The notes under the pieces: model-generated
Seen by the model: the letters and a program-made list of their open reading frames with translations, nothing else
What the model was told of the DNA's origin: nothing
Database searches by the model: none
Program-made: the position numbers and the translations under genes
In this document: positions 31,562 to 32,329 of the stretch, one piece after another
How positions within the stretch are numbered: the stretch's first letter is position 1
Layout of the letters: each line of letters starts with the position of its first letter
Origin: a virus
IMG/VR virus record: IMGVR_UViG_3300030101_002926
Location: 1-32,329 of that record
Length of the DNA stretch: 32,329 nt
Reading direction: 5' to 3' (one strand)

Positions 31562-31627
31562 ATGCCAAAGGGAAAAGGAACGTATGGATCAAAAGTAGGA
31601 AGACCACCAAAGAAGGGGAAGAAGTAA
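31562..31627 (+). CDS. 21-aa AT-hook-like microprotein
   Basis: MPKGKGTYGSKVGRPPKKGK plus a final K. The GRPPKKG core with flanking Lys is AT-hook-like (the usual core is RGRP), known in minor-groove-binding proteins. Very similar short sequences (MP.GKGTYG...GRPPKK) recur, to my recollection, in marine cyanophages, though usually unannotated. Its stop overlaps the next ATG (TAATG). Confidence 0.6.
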   Translation: MPKGKGTYGSKVGRPPKKGKK

Positions 31628-31791
31628 TGTATCAAAGAGAATGGTTAGAAGAGGATCGAAGGAGGATGTTGAATATGGAGAGGTGGTATGTTTTGGATGG
31701 GAGGCATCATCAAGATCATCCGATGCATGGAATTTATACAGGACTTTCAGCTAAAGCTGATGAACTAGAGAAAGAAGAATTAGTGAGTTAA
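31627..31791 (+). CDS. 54-aa hypothetical protein
   Basis: MYQREWLEEDRRRMLNMERW, a His-rich middle (LDGRHHQDHPMHGIYTG) and an acidic helical end. Its ATG overlaps the stop of the AT-hook-like gene, indicating coupling. Not recognised. Confidence 0.5.
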   Translation: MYQREWLEEDRRRMLNMERWYVLDGRHHQDHPMHGIYTGLSAKADELEKEELVS

Positions 31792-31821
31792 AATGAAATA
31801 GCCCTACGATGCTTGCTGCTT

Positions 31822-31830
31822 GGTCGTGGT
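31822..31830 (-). promoter_or_regulatory. ACCACGACC motif, fifth copy
   Basis: Exact nonamer on the minus strand, but no minus-strand gene starts nearby; it lies between the small plus-strand genes and the terminase unit. It shares CATCTAACCC upstream with the integrase copy. Confidence 0.4.
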
Positions 31831-31849
31831 CAGCTAGGGTTAGATGAAG

Positions 31850-31880
31850 CCTCCTGACTCCTGCGTTGTTGGGGGGTTTT
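31850..31880 (+). terminator. Possible terminator before terminase operon
   Basis: CCTCC (31850-31854) may pair with GGGGG (31871-31875) with one wobble, followed by a short T run GTTTTG. Weak stem and a 16-nt loop, so tentative. It would separate the 31284-31791 genes from the 31931 gene. Confidence 0.35.
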
Positions 31881-31930
31881 GTTGTATATAGCGATAGTTA
31901 CGTCAGAATAGAGAAAGTTAAAAAAGGACT

Positions 31931-32119
31931 ATGCCTTACCTCACAAACAATCAAAGAATGGAGTTAGGTCTTGAAGGTGCAAGCTGTGTTAAGCCTGAGA
32001 CTTTAAAAAATGCTGATACGTCTAATGTTTACGTGGACGAGGAGGTTCAAGAACAGCTATTAGCTCCACCAACAAGACCAACAGCTACAGTTGAAACAAC
32101 TGAAGAGACAGAAGAGTGA
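31931..32119 (+). CDS. Small protein before terminase
   Basis: 62 aa. MPYLTNNQRMELGLEGASCV, then an acidic Thr/Pro/Glu-rich C-terminus (PTRPTATVETTEETEE). The stop overlaps the terminase GTG (GTGA). Its place invites a small-terminase reading, but it is shorter than T7 gp18 (89 aa) and has no DNA-binding helices that I can see, so it is left as hypothetical. Confidence 0.5.
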   Translation: MPYLTNNQRMELGLEGASCVKPETLKNADTSNVYVDEEVQEQLLAPPTRPTATVETTEETEE

Positions 32120-32329
32120 AAAGTTTATGGGAACCGTTACCTCCTCAATTAAGAGATAGCTTTCCTAATTTCACTTGTTATCTGCTTAGAGAGTTGGGGT
32201 TAGCTGATGCCCCAACTAAGCAGCAGATTTCTGTTTGTAAATGGATGCAAAATGGGCCAGATCGTAGTCTTACTGTTGCTTTTCGTGGATTAGGTAAGTC
32301 AATTCTTGCGTCTTTTTATGCTTTATGGA
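32116..32329 (+). CDS. terL: Terminase large subunit, T7 gp19-like (3' truncated)
   Basis: The first 71 codons of a packaging ATPase; GTG start at 32116 overlaps the previous stop by 4 nt. PTKQQISVCKWMQNGPDRSL and the Walker A FRGLGKS match T7 gp19 ('PTKCQIDMAKVL.ng', 'FRGIGKS') rather than lambda gpA. In T7 this protein packages concatemers and cuts them to leave terminal repeats. About 500 further residues would be needed, so the gene runs past the right edge. Confidence 0.88.
   Translation, partial: MKSLWEPLPPQLRDSFPNFTCYLLRELGLADAPTKQQISVCKWMQNGPDRSLTVAFRGLGKSILASFYALW

Noticed and set aside
31931-32119. Small terminase
   Set aside because: Correct place, but too short and without a recognisable DNA-binding fold; kept as hypothetical.
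1-32329. CRISPR array, insertion sequence or transposase
   Set aside because: No regularly spaced repeats and no DDE or HUH transposase was seen; the only close repeats are the 73-bp gene duplication and short motifs.

Overview
The window is most of a temperate-looking tailed-phage genome, AT-rich and densely coded, probably from a phage of marine picocyanobacteria (Synechococcus/Prochlorococcus type). The host assignment is inference. It rests on the style of the small proteins, the fibre-linked assembly chaperone, the T7-like replication genes and the integrase next to a tRNA. The left edge cuts a head-tail connector gene and the right edge cuts the large terminase gene. Terminase normally precedes connector and portal, so the two ends would fit together if the molecule is circular or circularly permuted.

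Layout. Positions 1-17429 (+ strand) hold the virion genes in lambda/HK97 order: gpW-like connector, portal, fused protease-capsid protein, a strong terminator, head-tail joining and tail terminator proteins, tail tube, a gpG/gpGT-type chaperone pair with a -1 slippery site, tape measure, tail tip proteins, fibres, a fibre chaperone, then three small membrane-associated proteins. Positions 17386-30683 (- strand) hold the early and replication arm. In transcription order it has many tiny accessory genes, two MarR-like winged-helix proteins, a tyrosine integrase whose 3' end overlaps an intact tRNA-Met(CAT), a T7-type RNA polymerase, a gp2.5-like SSB, a RusA-type resolvase, a zinc-ribbon protein, a gp4-like primase-helicase, a gp6-like exonuclease, and four coupled membrane/exported proteins. 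The two arms converge at 17386-17429. They diverge around a roughly 575-bp non-coding, structure-rich region (30708-31283). To its right, short + strand genes lead into a T7-like terminase large subunit.

The window therefore combines a long-tailed (siphovirus-type) virion with a podovirus (T7)-type transcription, replication and packaging core and a lysogeny module. No DNA polymerase, endolysin or small terminase was recognised. Points most worth a second look are: an anticodon-arm-like site (25878-25896) that repeats 11 bp of the tRNA-Met anticodon region beside the integrase and polymerase genes, a TGCGAA-type repeat cluster around it, a nonamer (ACCACGACC) placed before four minus-strand genes, the frameshift site, a tandem gene duplication, and the convergent cluster of exported proteins.
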